Source: Bacteroidota bacterium (GTDB lineage: Bacteria; Bacteroidota; Bacteroidia; Chitinophagales; Chitinophagaceae). From it: 16,001 nucleotides of DNA. The notes beneath the pieces were generated by a model. That model saw only the letters and a list, made by a program, of their open reading frames with translations, was not told where the DNA came from and did no database searches. The position numbers and the translations under genes are program-made. Within the stretch, counting starts at the first letter, position 1. Each line of letters begins with the position of its first letter. This document shows, one piece after another, positions 1 through 9,300 of this stretch. Where the stretch lies: positions 1 through 16,001 of the forward strand of contig JANYAL010000013.1 in assembly GCA_025361325.1 (NCBI GenBank), written 5' to 3'.

Positions 1-91
1 GTTTTTTATCATACAAATCCCAGGTCGGTAAGTCAGGGTACCAACAATACATTCTCATATCAATAAAAACTGTAATTATTAGGGAAGATCC

Positions 92-119
92 AAAAAATGG
101 TCTGTGAAGACAGAGACCA
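92..119 (-). terminator. Intrinsic terminator of the PUL operon
   Basis: Read on the minus strand, TGGTCT (103-98 complement) and AGACCA (119-114 complement) form a 6-bp GC-containing stem with two further T-A and G-C pairs inside it, closed by a short TCTT loop. Six T residues follow directly (92-97 on the plus strand are all A). It lies 43 bases after the stop of the last GH16 gene, where the operon should end. The remaining bases to the left edge (1-91) show nothing I can support. Confidence 0.85.
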
Positions 120-161
120 GGGTGAGGAGAAGATACGAACCGGGGGCTCGTTTTATGTTCA

Positions 162-989
162 CTATTTCTGATCGCTGTACACCCGTACATAGTCGATCTC
201 CAATCGCTGCGGAAAGCTGTTGTCGTCGATACCGTATTTACCGCCCCAATTGCCGCCGACGGCTATATTGAAGATGAAGTGAAATGCCCTGTCGAAAGGC
301 CAGGCCTCGGTGCCGGTATGTTCATTTTTGAATACGTGGTATTTCTGATCGTCTACAAAAAAGGAGATGGTTTCGGCGGTCCATTCAAGAGCATAGACAT
401 GGAAATTATCAGCCAGGTCGCTGAACTTCAATCCTTTTGTTTTCTGTGTACCCTTCATGCCGTTATAAGCACCGGTATGTATGCTGCCGAAAACGGAATC
501 CGGCATATAACCCACGTTCTCCATGATATCTATCTCGCCGCTGTGGGGCCAGTCGCCATACTCCCAATGAGTAGGCATCATCCACACGGCGGGCCAGGTA
601 CCTTTGCCTTTGGAGATCTTTGCCTTAATTTCGAACCGTCCGTATTTCCAGTCGCCCTTGTTTTTACTCACCAGCCTGGCTGATGTATAGGACGATCCCT
701 TGAAATTTTCTTTCCTGGCCTCAATGATCAGCCTTCCATTCTCCACCCTGGCATTCTCCGGCCTTTTGGCAGTATAATATTCCTTTTCATTATTTCCCCA
801 GCCACAGATCTTGGGGCATCCGTTGCCCTCCTCGTAACTCCACTTGGTACTGTCGGGCAAACCGTTATAATTGAACTCATCGGACCAGACCAGTTTTTTG
901 AATCCTGTCTGGGCACTATCCGTACAACTGCAGCATACCAGGATCAATGAACAGCAGGTTATCAGCAGGTTTTTATAAGATGTGTTCAT
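162..989 (-). CDS. GH16 endo-beta-glucanase (laminarinase-type), exported lipoprotein
   Basis: 275-aa glycoside hydrolase family 16 enzyme that should cut internal beta-1,3 (or mixed beta-1,3-1,4) glucan linkages by a retaining mechanism. The catalytic motif GEIDIMENVG is intact: E152 nucleophile, D154 assisting, E157 acid/base. Other family landmarks are VWSDEFN (34-40), GWGNNEKEYY (63-72), YGRFEIKAK (116-124), GTWPAVWMMP (130-139), LEWTAETISFFVDD (201-214), NIAVGGNWGG (241-250) and the closing EIDYVRVY (264-271). The N-terminus has a hydrophobic segment ending in a Cys cluster (Cys19, 20, 22); this is not a textbook lipobox but suggests lipidation. A Cys pair (58, 62) in GCPKIC is absent from the neighbouring GH16. 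There is no PKD domain, so it is essentially a bare catalytic domain. It is the last gene of the PUL, 212 bases after the other GH16. The exact linkage specificity cannot be read from sequence. Confidence 0.93.
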   Translation of the reverse strand: MNTSYKNLLITCCSLILVCCSCTDSAQTGFKKLVWSDEFNYNGLPDSTKWSYEEGNGCPKICGWGNNEKEYYTAKRPENARVENGRLIIEARKENFKGSSYTSARLVSKNKGDWKYGRFEIKAKISKGKGTWPAVWMMPTHWEYGDWPHSGEIDIMENVGYMPDSVFGSIHTGAYNGMKGTQKTKGLKFSDLADNFHVYALEWTAETISFFVDDQKYHVFKNEHTGTEAWPFDRAFHFIFNIAVGGNWGGKYGIDDNSFPQRLEIDYVRVYSDQK

Positions 990-1052
990 TGGAAATGATT
1001 GGTTTTTTGTTCATCGGAATTTTACGTGTGAGCACATCAGTGATCATAGCAG

Positions 1053-1109
1053 TGAAAAAAGAAAAAAGTGGAGGCACTATATCTTGGAAAAGAAAATACG
1101 ACCACTTTT
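1053..1109 (-). terminator. Possible attenuator/terminator between the two GH16 genes
   Basis: On the minus strand AAAAGTGG (complement of 1102-1109) can pair with CCACTTTT (complement of 1064-1071), and the tract TTTTTTCTTTTTT (complement of 1055-1067) overlaps and follows the second arm. The loop is long (30 bases), so stability is uncertain. If it works it would lower or condition expression of the last GH16 gene relative to the rest of the operon. Seen directly: the inverted repeat and T-tract. Inferred: the function. Confidence 0.35.
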
Positions 1110-1137
1110 AATGATTGCTTATATGAGGTTTTTAATG

Positions 1138-1166
1138 ACAGGGAGCCTGTTTTACGGGCCACCTGT
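1138..1166. other. Stem-loop in the GH16-GH16 intergenic gap
   Basis: ACAGG (1138-1142) pairs with CCTGT (1162-1166). After a 2x2 internal mismatch, GCCTG (1145-1149) pairs with CGGGC (1155-1159) around a TTTTA loop, with one G-T pair when read on the plus strand and one C-A mismatch on the minus strand. No T-run follows on the minus strand, so it is a weak terminator candidate for the operon. It could be an RNA-processing or stability element, or chance. Confidence 0.25.
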
Positions 1167-1201
1167 TATGTTTTACTTTTAAGATCCGGGGCGATCAACT
1201 G

Positions 1202-2233
1202 CTAATGATATAACCTTACATAATCCACTTCCAGTACATCGCTGGTAAAGCCCGGGTCAACCGCACCGCCGAAATTACCTCCTATGGCCAGGTTCAGGAT
1301 CACAAAGAAATTCTGGTTAAAGGGCAGGCTTCCGTTATTGGTGAAGATCTTGAATATAACACCATCCACAGAAAAGGAGATGTACGATGGGGTCCAGTCC
1401 AGCGCATATTTATGGAATGCCGTACTGGCGTTCGCTATGACCGTGGTAGACACATCCCCGTTGCTACCGGAATGGCCGGGATAATGAACGGTGCCGTAGA
1501 TCTTGTTTTGGTCACTGCCCTTTTGTTCCATAACGTCTATCTCGCCGCAATTGGGCCAGCCCACAGAAGATATATTATTACCCAGCAACCAGAATGCCGG
1601 CCAGGTGCCCAGGGCCGAAGACAGTTTTGCGCTGATCTCGATCCTGCCGTATTGGAAGGAGAATTTATTCATGGTCAGCAGCCGGGCTGAAGTATAAGCA
1701 CTGCCCATAAAACTCTCTTTTTTGGCGATGATCTTCAGCGTTCCACCCGATACTATGGCATTGTCGGGCCTGTTGGTATAATATTCCAGTTCATTATTGC
1801 CCCAACCGCCGGACCCTGTACCAATATCATATCCCCATTTTGAGGGATCGGGTGCGCCCGGTACATCAAATTCATCTGACCATACGAGCGTTAATACAAC
1901 GGTAACGGTGATGTTTATGCTCTTGGATACGGTTTGCCCGGTAGAGGACTTTGCCACCACATTAACGGAATAAGTACCGGAGGCAGGATATTTGTAGGTG
2001 ATAACCCCCGACGGAACAGTTTGAAAAATGCCGTTGCCATAATCAAAATCATAACTCACCGCGTTGGTGGCGGATGCAGTAAAAGAAACATTGCCGCTGT
2101 TATCCAGGGCCACCACGGCGGAAACAGAAAGATTCGTGGGAGCCGAACCGGAATTATCGGTTGTACTGCTTTTGCTGCAGGAGGCCAGCAAAGCAATGAT
2201 GACCACGGTATATTTTACCAATTTCCCTTTCAT
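1202..2233 (-). CDS. PKD-GH16 endo-beta-glucanase lipoprotein
   Basis: 343-aa two-domain glycoside hydrolase. A lipoprotein signal ends in LLASC, with Cys19 as the lipidation site. A PKD-like beta-sandwich follows (about 34-112, with YDFDYGNG and YKYPASGTYSVNV). The GH16 catalytic domain spans 114-343. The catalytic motif GEIDVMEQKG is intact: E231, D233, E236. Further GH16 landmarks are VWSDEFD (117-123), GGWGNNELEYYT (142-153), YGRIEISAK (195-203), GTWPAFWLLG (209-218) and NLAIGGNFGG (314-323). GWGNNE plus AIGGNFGG is typical of laminarinase-like GH16 enzymes. It probably acts as a surface-anchored endo-beta-1,3-glucanase, with the PKD domain as spacer or binding module. It lies 11 bases after the preceding PKD lipoprotein gene, so it is co-transcribed with it. 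ATG start with an AT-rich leader. Confidence 0.94.
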   Translation of the reverse strand: MKGKLVKYTVVIIALLASCSKSSTTDNSGSAPTNLSVSAVVALDNSGNVSFTASATNAVSYDFDYGNGIFQTVPSGVITYKYPASGTYSVNVVAKSSTGQTVSKSINITVTVVLTLVWSDEFDVPGAPDPSKWGYDIGTGSGGWGNNELEYYTNRPDNAIVSGGTLKIIAKKESFMGSAYTSARLLTMNKFSFQYGRIEISAKLSSALGTWPAFWLLGNNISSVGWPNCGEIDVMEQKGSDQNKIYGTVHYPGHSGSNGDVSTTVIANASTAFHKYALDWTPSYISFSVDGVIFKIFTNNGSLPFNQNFFVILNLAIGGNFGGAVDPGFTSDVLEVDYVRLYH

Positions 2234-2244
2234 CGTATGATACT

Positions 2245-3147
2245 TTACTTAATTTTCAATTTTTGATACCAGGCATTGCCATCACTGCCGATATTACGCA
2301 GGAAGACATTGGTGGAAGATATGGAAAGGATTTCATAGGTCTTTCCGCCGGTGGCAAAATTTATGATACCATTACCTGGTACTGCAAACTGCACCTGGGT
2401 GGAATTGGCAGGCGTTGAACCCGAAGTGGCGGGCGAAAAACCAAGTTTCTTTGGGCCAATGGTAGCAATAGTATAACATCCGTCCCCGCCGGACAGTCCA
2501 TAGGTAGCTGTAGCAGCACCGATCATAAAGGATTGTCCTTTATTATCTACGTTAATTGATATCCCGCCGATGCCATCACTGATAAAAGTGATCTCGTCAT
2601 CATACGCACAGGCTTCTCTTGAATTCGGTGATGCGGCATACCAGTCTGGATAAAAGCTGGTATTAGGCCCTACACCAAAATGACCGTTCGCATCATGGTC
2701 TGTGATCCATATCTTACTGGCACCATTGGTAAGAGCAGCAATGATATTGGCAGGTATCTGGTAATCGGTGAATACCGTGATGCTCTTATCCAGCGTAGAG
2801 GTGCTTCCGCCTGTCCCAATTGCATTCACAGAAACGGTATAATTGTATGTACCCTTTACAGCGTTGATATATTTATGACTGAAGTTGCCGGAATAGGAAG
2901 TATCGGTACTTCCGTCTCCGTAAAATATCTTGTACAGGAGTGCATCTGTTGCCGCAGCAGCGAAAGTTACGCGCCCGGTACCGTCTCCGTTAGGGTTTGG
3001 ACCACTAATACCCAATACCGTTGGGGTCATCGTAAGCCCTGCGGGTGTTTTCAGCGTTCCAAATGAATAGGTTTCTTTCTTGCAGCTGCTGAAGCCGAAC
3101 AGCATCGCCAGCAATATAACTGCAAAAGATCTGATATTAGTAACCAT
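2245..3147 (-). CDS. PKD-domain surface glycan-binding lipoprotein, unassigned C-terminal domain
   Basis: 300-aa lipoprotein: signal peptide ending FGFSSC (Cys22), then one PKD-like domain (about 37-126, with YKIFYGDGS and SHKYINAVKGTYNYTVSV). The C-terminal region (about 132-300) matches no family I can name with confidence. That region has a Trp/Asp-rich start (KIWITDHDANGHFGVGP, then DWYAASP), an acidic YDDEITF and a final YEILSISSTNVFLRN strand pattern, which looks like a beta-sandwich. No catalytic signature is visible. Its position between SusC/D and the GH16 enzymes suggests a surface glycan-binding protein (the SusE/F or SGBP-B slot) that captures the same glucan. It is 18 bases after the preceding gene and 11 before the next. 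The binding role is inferred; an unrecognised enzyme cannot be excluded. Confidence 0.8.
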   Translation of the reverse strand: MVTNIRSFAVILLAMLFGFSSCKKETYSFGTLKTPAGLTMTPTVLGISGPNPNGDGTGRVTFAAAATDALLYKIFYGDGSTDTSYSGNFSHKYINAVKGTYNYTVSVNAIGTGGSTSTLDKSITVFTDYQIPANIIAALTNGASKIWITDHDANGHFGVGPNTSFYPDWYAASPNSREACAYDDEITFISDGIGGISINVDNKGQSFMIGAATATYGLSGGDGCYTIATIGPKKLGFSPATSGSTPANSTQVQFAVPGNGIINFATGGKTYEILSISSTNVFLRNIGSDGNAWYQKLKIK

Positions 3148-3165
3148 GGTTTTTAGTTTTTATAA

Positions 3166-4752
3166 TTAGTTAAGTCTGATATCATCAAAATAATAAGTCA
3201 ACCCGGTACCCGTGTTACCAAAATCAAAGAATACAACAACCCTTTGATAGTTATTGGCACTTACGATACCGCTGAAATCGAACGTGAGGTCTTCCCATCC
3301 ATTAGCGATCGTGGTGTTCACATCCCGTTCAATATTGATTGCTGGATTGCCAAGGTTCTCCAGTTTTAGTTTGATATCCAGACCGGCTGCCGGCACCCAA
3401 ACCTTCATATTGATCTTATGCAGGAAATTAAAATTGATAGGATTGCCCAATTCCAGGTAAGAACCGGCCCATACCTGTGCGCCTGCGCCCTTGGTAAGTG
3501 CCCCCACTTTAGAGGAGGTATTGATACCTGTCACATGCGGATTGCTCACCACGGTTGATGCTGCACCTCCGAAATCGGTGAAATTATAGGGCAGGGTGGC
3601 TGACTGAAAATCGATCGGCAGTTGTAACCCGCTGTATATGTTCACGGGCTCAAATTTAACATCATCCCACAGGAACACTTTGCCGCTGCCGGGTGTACCG
3701 AAATCAAAGAATACGGAAGCCTTGTCATACGTATAACCAAGGTTCAGTGCAGCCGTTCCCGTTGCCTGGTAGGCAAAATCAAAGATCAGTTTTTGCCAGG
3801 TATTGGCAACGGTGGTGAGTGCTTCTGTTTCCACAGATTTGGTAGGGTCGTTATGGTCCTCCACTTTCAGGCGTACATGGATGCCCACGGCAGGTGAATA
3901 AACGCGCATACTCATTTGGGTGGTCAATGCAGTGAAAGGTACTTTATGAACAAAACCCTGGTTATTGCCCATGGTAGTGCCGGCCCAGGTCTCTGCACCG
4001 GGGGCCTTGGTGGTCTGTTCTACATTGTTACTGTTATTGGTGGGGTCAACTGCGCCCACAGATACGGCTCCGCCAAAATCAATGACCGAGTAATCAATCG
4101 TGGGGTCATCAAAGGTAACGGGGAGGTCTAGCTGGTTCTTGATGGATATCACCTGGGTATAGGTGGTCCGGGCGGCGCCGCCGCTGAGCGCCACAACCCG
4201 TATTGTATAGGTGCCGGTACTGGCATAGGTATGACTGATGATCTGTCCCTGCAGGAAATTCTGAGGCACTTCATTGGGTACATCTCCAAAATACACCTGG
4301 AAAAAGGTTTGGTAAATGGCTGTGGCCGACACATTGACCTTAAACCTGCTCACGGCATCCCGCGTAATGGTCACCACCAGGTTCTCAGGTGCCCGAAAAG
4401 TCACTGTCAGTGGCTGTGACAATACCGTTGTTTGCCCGGTAAGGCTATGGGCGATGGTCTTTACCGTATAATTTCCTTCCGGATACTTGTGGGTCACATT
4501 ACCGCCGGCCAGCACTTTTGCAGGCGCCGTGGTAGTATCCCCGAAGAATATCTCGTAATAGGAAGCCCCTTCAGCTCCGGGATAGATGGTCACCAGGCCG
4601 GAATTGTCTTGCGTGATCGTGAACAGTTCCGCCAGTTTGGAAGGGGTCACCGCCGGCTGTAGCAGGGAGACGTCGTTGTAATTTTGTTTTTCGCAACTGA
4701 TAACGGCAGTCATCAGGAGGAGCAAACAAAGAATATTTTTTATTGCTTTCAT
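3166..4752 (-). CDS. Multidomain surface glycan-binding lipoprotein (2 PKD-like + 2 duplicated CBM-like modules)
   Basis: 528-aa lipoprotein with signal ending VISC (Cys20). Two PKD-like domains follow: about 40-118 (YYEIFFGDT, THKYPEGNYTVKTI) and about 120-205 (FQVYFGDVP, SHTYASTGTYTIRVV). Then come two related modules of about 150-160 residues, 209-368 and 378-528. Both open with LPV/I-x-F and a DFGGA block, contain a GA-x2-WAG motif and an HK strand, then V-x-SPA/VPAAG-hydrophobic-RL/KLK, then W-x-L-FDF, and close with V-FFDFG and a (W/F)DD strand. No catalytic site is evident. The architecture suits an extended surface binder that presents glucan to SusC/D and the GH16 enzymes. The modules look like jelly-roll carbohydrate-binding modules, but I cannot assign a CBM family. 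It starts 27 bases after the susD-like stop. Confidence 0.82.
   Translation of the reverse strand: MKAIKNILCLLLLMTAVISCEKQNYNDVSLLQPAVTPSKLAELFTITQDNSGLVTIYPGAEGASYYEIFFGDTTTAPAKVLAGGNVTHKYPEGNYTVKTIAHSLTGQTTVLSQPLTVTFRAPENLVVTITRDAVSRFKVNVSATAIYQTFFQVYFGDVPNEVPQNFLQGQIISHTYASTGTYTIRVVALSGGAARTTYTQVISIKNQLDLPVTFDDPTIDYSVIDFGGAVSVGAVDPTNNSNNVEQTTKAPGAETWAGTTMGNNQGFVHKVPFTALTTQMSMRVYSPAVGIHVRLKVEDHNDPTKSVETEALTTVANTWQKLIFDFAYQATGTAALNLGYTYDKASVFFDFGTPGSGKVFLWDDVKFEPVNIYSGLQLPIDFQSATLPYNFTDFGGAASTVVSNPHVTGINTSSKVGALTKGAGAQVWAGSYLELGNPINFNFLHKINMKVWVPAAGLDIKLKLENLGNPAINIERDVNTTIANGWEDLTFDFSGIVSANNYQRVVVFFDFGNTGTGLTYYFDDIRLN
3169..4128 (-). repeat. Tandem duplicated CBM-like module within the glycan-binding lipoprotein
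   Basis: The C-terminal 320 residues consist of two homologous modules: copy A at about 3649-4128 and copy B at about 3169-3621. Shared landmarks in the same order are DFGGA, GA-x2-WAG, a KV/KI strand, a GI/GLxV/IRLK/KLK strand, W-x-x-L-x-FDF, VFFDFG-x2-G-G and a terminal DDI/V strand. Divergence is substantial, so this is an old protein-level duplication and not a recent DNA repeat. Confidence 0.75.
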
Positions 4753-4779
4753 AAATTATAGTTTTTAAAATTGAATGAA

Positions 4780-6297
4780 TCAGTAACCGGGGTTTTGTGT
4801 CAATCCGCCGTCCACTTCGCCCTGGGGTATGGGAAACAGTTCATTTTTCCCGGTAACGAATCCTAAAGGGCCCAGTACACTTGCAGCCTTCCCGGTTCTG
4901 ACCAGGTCAAAAAAGCGTTCGCCTTCCATGGCAAGTTCCAGTCTCCGTTCATTCAGAATGGCGTCGTACAATGCAGACCCCGTCACATTCACATCATGTG
5001 CATTGTCTCCGAAAGCACGGCGGCGCACGAGGTTCAGATAGGTCTGGGCCTTCCCATCATTGGCTGCAGTGGCTTTATTATTGGCCTCTGCCGCCAGCAG
5101 CAATACATCAGCATAACGAATGGTTCTGAAATTATTATCGTAGTTGAGTTCTACCTGACCGGAAGTTTCACCTTTACGGGGCTGGAATTTTGCATTGTAT
5201 AAACCGGTATTCTCGTATGGTGCCACCTGGTAACTGATATTATAGGAAGGGTTTGCGTTCTTATACGCTTCAATATCTAATACAGTGGCATCTTTTCTTT
5301 TATCCCCGGCGGCATAGGCAGAAGCCAGGTTCTGGGTAGGCAGGTTTGTACTCCAGCCCGGGTTATAGGGCATATTACCGGAACCAACCAATCCCCTTAC
5401 GCCACACTGTTGAACAGAATAATTTCCCTGGCCGCGGGTAACATGTCCCCAGTCGTATGTGCCCTGCCCGTTCGAATACTGGATCTCAAATACAGACTCG
5501 GGGCCATTTTCGCCACTCAGCAGGAATATGGAAGCAAAATCAGGTACGAGGCTGTAGGCATTTGAAGTGATTACTTTTTCAAGTGTGGAAGCAGCGGCAT
5601 CATATTTATTCTCATATAGATACACTTTACCCAGCAATGCCTGGGCTGCATATTTGGTGGCCCTGCCCTTGTCTGTTTGTGTTGCCGGCAATACACTGAT
5701 GGCATTGTTCAGATCCGTTTCAATCTGTTTGTACACATCCGCTTTAGGTGACCTTTTCAATTGCCTGGAATCGGCCAGGGTGAGCCTCTTGTCAGTGAAT
5801 AAAGGAACATCCCCGAACACCTTTACCAGGTTGAAATAATAAAAAGCCCGCAGGAAATATACTTCGCCGTACAGGGCATCTTTGCCGGCAAAGGTAACAG
5901 TGGCGCCTGACAGGTTCTTATCCTTATACTGGTAGAGGTAATTGGCCCGGTTGATACCTTCATACATTACCTGCCAGAGGTCGGCGATGGTGGAATTTAT
6001 CGGGTAGTGTGTGTACTTATCAATCTGCTGCAAGGAAAGCACATCAGAAGCACTTTCTCCGCCTGTAACAGAATTATCTGTGGCGATATCACCAACCGGT
6101 ACAATCTGGTTCATCCACTGGAGGGGTGAATACACACCCACTGTCATGGCCCGGTAATCACCTTCGTTCTGCAGGTAATCCTGTTCAGTGATCAGGAAGT
6201 CCTGGTGTGCATTGTAATCAACCCATTTTTTACAGGATGCCAGCGATGTGACCAGGATCACCGCACTTAATATCTTTAAACTTTTCATCGTATTCAT
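4780..6297 (-). CDS. SusD/RagB-family glycan-binding outer-membrane lipoprotein
   Basis: 505-aa SusD-like protein, a usual length for the family. The lipoprotein signal ends LASC (Cys22). The helical TPR-rich SusD fold is shown by an N-terminal LQQIDKYTHYPIN block, WQVMYEGINRANYLYQY, YGEVYFLRAFYYFNLVKVFGDVPL (the signature RAFYYF-L-FGDVPL, about 130-153) and AKADVYKQIETDL-type helices. The C-terminal SusD/RagB half has IRYADVLLLAAEA, LNLVRRRAFG, ILNERRLELAMEGERFFDLVRTG and a final LFPIPQ-E--LTQNPGY. It caps the SusC barrel as a hinged lid and recruits oligosaccharide. It begins 16 bases after the susC-like gene. Two in-frame ATGs (codons 1 and 4) are both possible starts; the first is used here. 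Confidence 0.96.
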   Translation of the reverse strand: MNTMKSLKILSAVILVTSLASCKKWVDYNAHQDFLITEQDYLQNEGDYRAMTVGVYSPLQWMNQIVPVGDIATDNSVTGGESASDVLSLQQIDKYTHYPINSTIADLWQVMYEGINRANYLYQYKDKNLSGATVTFAGKDALYGEVYFLRAFYYFNLVKVFGDVPLFTDKRLTLADSRQLKRSPKADVYKQIETDLNNAISVLPATQTDKGRATKYAAQALLGKVYLYENKYDAAASTLEKVITSNAYSLVPDFASIFLLSGENGPESVFEIQYSNGQGTYDWGHVTRGQGNYSVQQCGVRGLVGSGNMPYNPGWSTNLPTQNLASAYAAGDKRKDATVLDIEAYKNANPSYNISYQVAPYENTGLYNAKFQPRKGETSGQVELNYDNNFRTIRYADVLLLAAEANNKATAANDGKAQTYLNLVRRRAFGDNAHDVNVTGSALYDAILNERRLELAMEGERFFDLVRTGKAASVLGPLGFVTGKNELFPIPQGEVDGGLTQNPGY

Positions 6298-6313
6298 TTT
6301 TAATGGTAGTTAT

Positions 6314-9300
6314 TTAAAATTTGATGTCAAGGCCGAAAGCATAGGTCCTGGCCTGGGGATAGGTACCTCTGTCCACACCGGTATCGAGCAAACCGCCGCC
6401 GGCAATTTCAGGATCAAGACCGTTATACCTGGTGAAGGTGAACGGGTTCTTTACCTGTGCATATACCCTTACGTTCCTGAATACCTTTTTTACTGCTGCC
6501 AGCGGAATATTGTAACCCAACAGCAGGTTCTTCACCTTTACAAATGAACCATCTGTTACATACCGGTCAGATACGCGGCTGTTATTGTTCACATCGGTGA
6601 ATGTGTAGCGGGGGCTTCTTGCATCATTGGTGGTACCGGGCCCGGTCCACCTGCTCAGTATACCCCTGTATTTATTGGTATAGGTATCATTTCTTTCAAA
6701 TGCCATGTAGATATCATTTCCATAAGAGGCATAGGTGAAAGCACTGAAATCAAAATTCTTGTAGGTAAGTCCCAGGTTCCAGCCCATGGTGAATTTGGGG
6801 AAAGGATTGCCAATCACCGTCTGGTCCTTGCTGTCGATCACGCCATCACCATTCAGGTCCTGGAATTTGATATCACCGGGTTTGGCACCATTTTGTATGG
6901 GTGACTTGTCGATCTCTGCCTGGGTCTGAAAAAGTCCGGCAGTTTTATAGCCAAAGAAAGCAGCCGGCGTTTGGCCCGGCCCGAAGATGGTCACGTTCTG
7001 AGACTGGCCATTGAAATAACCGCCTCCGAAGATGTATGCGCCATTATCACCAGTTTTGGTAACCAGGTTCTTTACGGTAGTAAATGTAAGTGATGTGTTC
7101 AGGCCCAGGTCTTTGATGATCTTACTGTTGAAGCCGAGGGTGATGTCGACCCCACTGCTCTTGGTGCTGCCGATATTGGCAGGGGGGGGTGGAATGGTTC
7201 CCAGGTAGGCCGACAGGGAAGGCGTGAACAGCAATCCATCCACTGTTTTGGTGAAATAGTCAGCGCTAATATTGAATTTGTTCTTGTAGAAAGTGGCTTC
7301 AAAGCCCGCATTGCTCTGTAACTGCTTCTCCCAGCGAAGGGCGGAGTTGGCAGCAGAGGCAATGGTGGATCCCGGAAAAAATACGTTACCGAACGTGTAG
7401 CCGATACTGTTTCCCGAACCATAGAGAGAGGCCAGGTAATCGGTTTGAATGGTTACCAGCACCTTACGGGGATCTATACCATTATCACTGCCCACAGAAC
7501 CGTAGCTTCCCCTGATCTTCAGGAAATTAATGAAATTGCTTTTAAAGAAATCCTCTTTACTGACCACCCAGCCCAGTGAACCGGAGAGGAAAGTAGCGAA
7601 TTTATTATCGACCCCAAATGCATAGGAACCGTCTCTTCTTGCGGTGAAGGAAGCCAGGTATTTGTCTTCATAATCATAGTTCACCCTGCCGAAGCCGGAA
7701 GCGTGCTTATTAAAGTATTGGAAATAATAGCCGTTCAGCCCGTTGGTATTATTATTGGTTGTATTACCTGTAGCCGCTGTAAAATCAGCGAATTGCCATG
7801 AATTATAGGGCACATCCTGCCTGCTTGCCCCGGCGGTGTTGCCTGTGCCCTTGGACAGGGTCATACCTACCGTGGTTTCCAGGTGATGCTTGCTGTAGAG
7901 GGTAAAGTTATAGTTTGCAAAAAGGTCGATATTGTAATTCGCATACGTTGCCTTGGTATGGGATACGCTGTTATGCAGTCCGGAAATAGTGGAACCGTCT
8001 GCGTTCAGTGTATTGCCCGTATTGTTCAGGCCCCAGAAGACGAGGGGATCGAAGCTTTTGGAATTGCCGTCGTACTTCGTATACCCGTACCTGGCGGAAA
8101 GCCTGAGGTTCTTGATGGGCTCATACTGGAATTCGAATTTTCCATACAGCTTGTTACCCGCGTTGGTATTATAGGTATTATCCAGTTTAGTGAGCGGGTT
8201 GTATACTTCCCGGGTGATCAGGTTACTGAATCCGTATTTACCAACCGTACTGGGTACGTTATTATAGATGGGTACCGTGGGATCGAAATTGATAGCACTG
8301 CCCAGGATACTGTTAAAAGCATTCTCCGCCACACTTCTTCCGTCGAAATTCAGGTAGGTGGCATCCACGATAAATTTCAGGTTGGAGGTAAGGTCGATGG
8401 AAAGGTTCGACGTAAAGTTCAAACGGTTGAAACGGGATTTGTCATATCCGCCAAGGATACCACCTTGCTGCAGGTAACCGCCCGATACGAAATAGGTGAT
8501 CTTGTCACTACCGCCCCTGGCGGAAATATTATGCGTTTGCAGGGGTGCATTATTGAAGACCTGTTTTTGCCAGTCGGTACCAACGCCCAGTACAGAAAGG
8601 TCGGGGAAGATGACACTTCCTCCACTCAGGGTACTGCCTTCATTAAGCATGGCACCGTATTCGGTGGCATTCAATACCGGCAGGGTACGAATCACCTGCT
8701 GTATGCTATAGCTGCTGTTAAGGGTTATATCTGTCTTTTGATTCTTGCGTCCCGACTTAGTGGTGATCACGATTACCCCGTTACCCCCCTTCACACCATA
8801 AATGGCTGTGGCCGAAGCGTCCTTCAGAACGGAGACAGACTCTATCTCGGTAGGATTGATTGAGTTCAGATCATCTGTGGTTTGCTCAACACCATCCACG
8901 ATCACAGTGGGTTTTCCCGAAAGGTCGGGTATACCACGGATGAAGATGGTTGGACCAACACCCGGAGAACCGCTTTGAATGATGTTTACACCCGAAACAG
9001 ATCCCTGCAGTGCCTCTTCCACCCGTACCGGGTTCAGTTTCTGTATATCTGCGCTTTTTACAGTAGAGATGGCACCGGATACCTTGGTCACTTTCTGGGT
9101 GCCGTATCCTACTACCACTACATCCTGCATAGTATTTGAAGCACTTTCCTGCATGAATATCTGTACCGGTGCGTCATTATTGCGCACCAAATACTCTACG
9201 GGTGTCATACCTATATATGATACGACCAGGGTTGCCCCCTTTTTTGCAGTAATGGAAAAGTTACCGTTTTCGTCGGATGTTGTTCCTACGGCACTACCCT

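Noticed and set aside
982..1182. 66-codon plus-strand open frame between the two GH16 genes
   Set aside because: It overlaps the start of the GH16 gene in antisense, contains the hairpins and has no protein-like features.
7883..8863. 326-codon open frame on the plus strand, antisense to the susC-like gene
   Set aside because: It lies wholly inside a well-supported SusC coding region, has no family features and follows from codon bias on the opposite strand.
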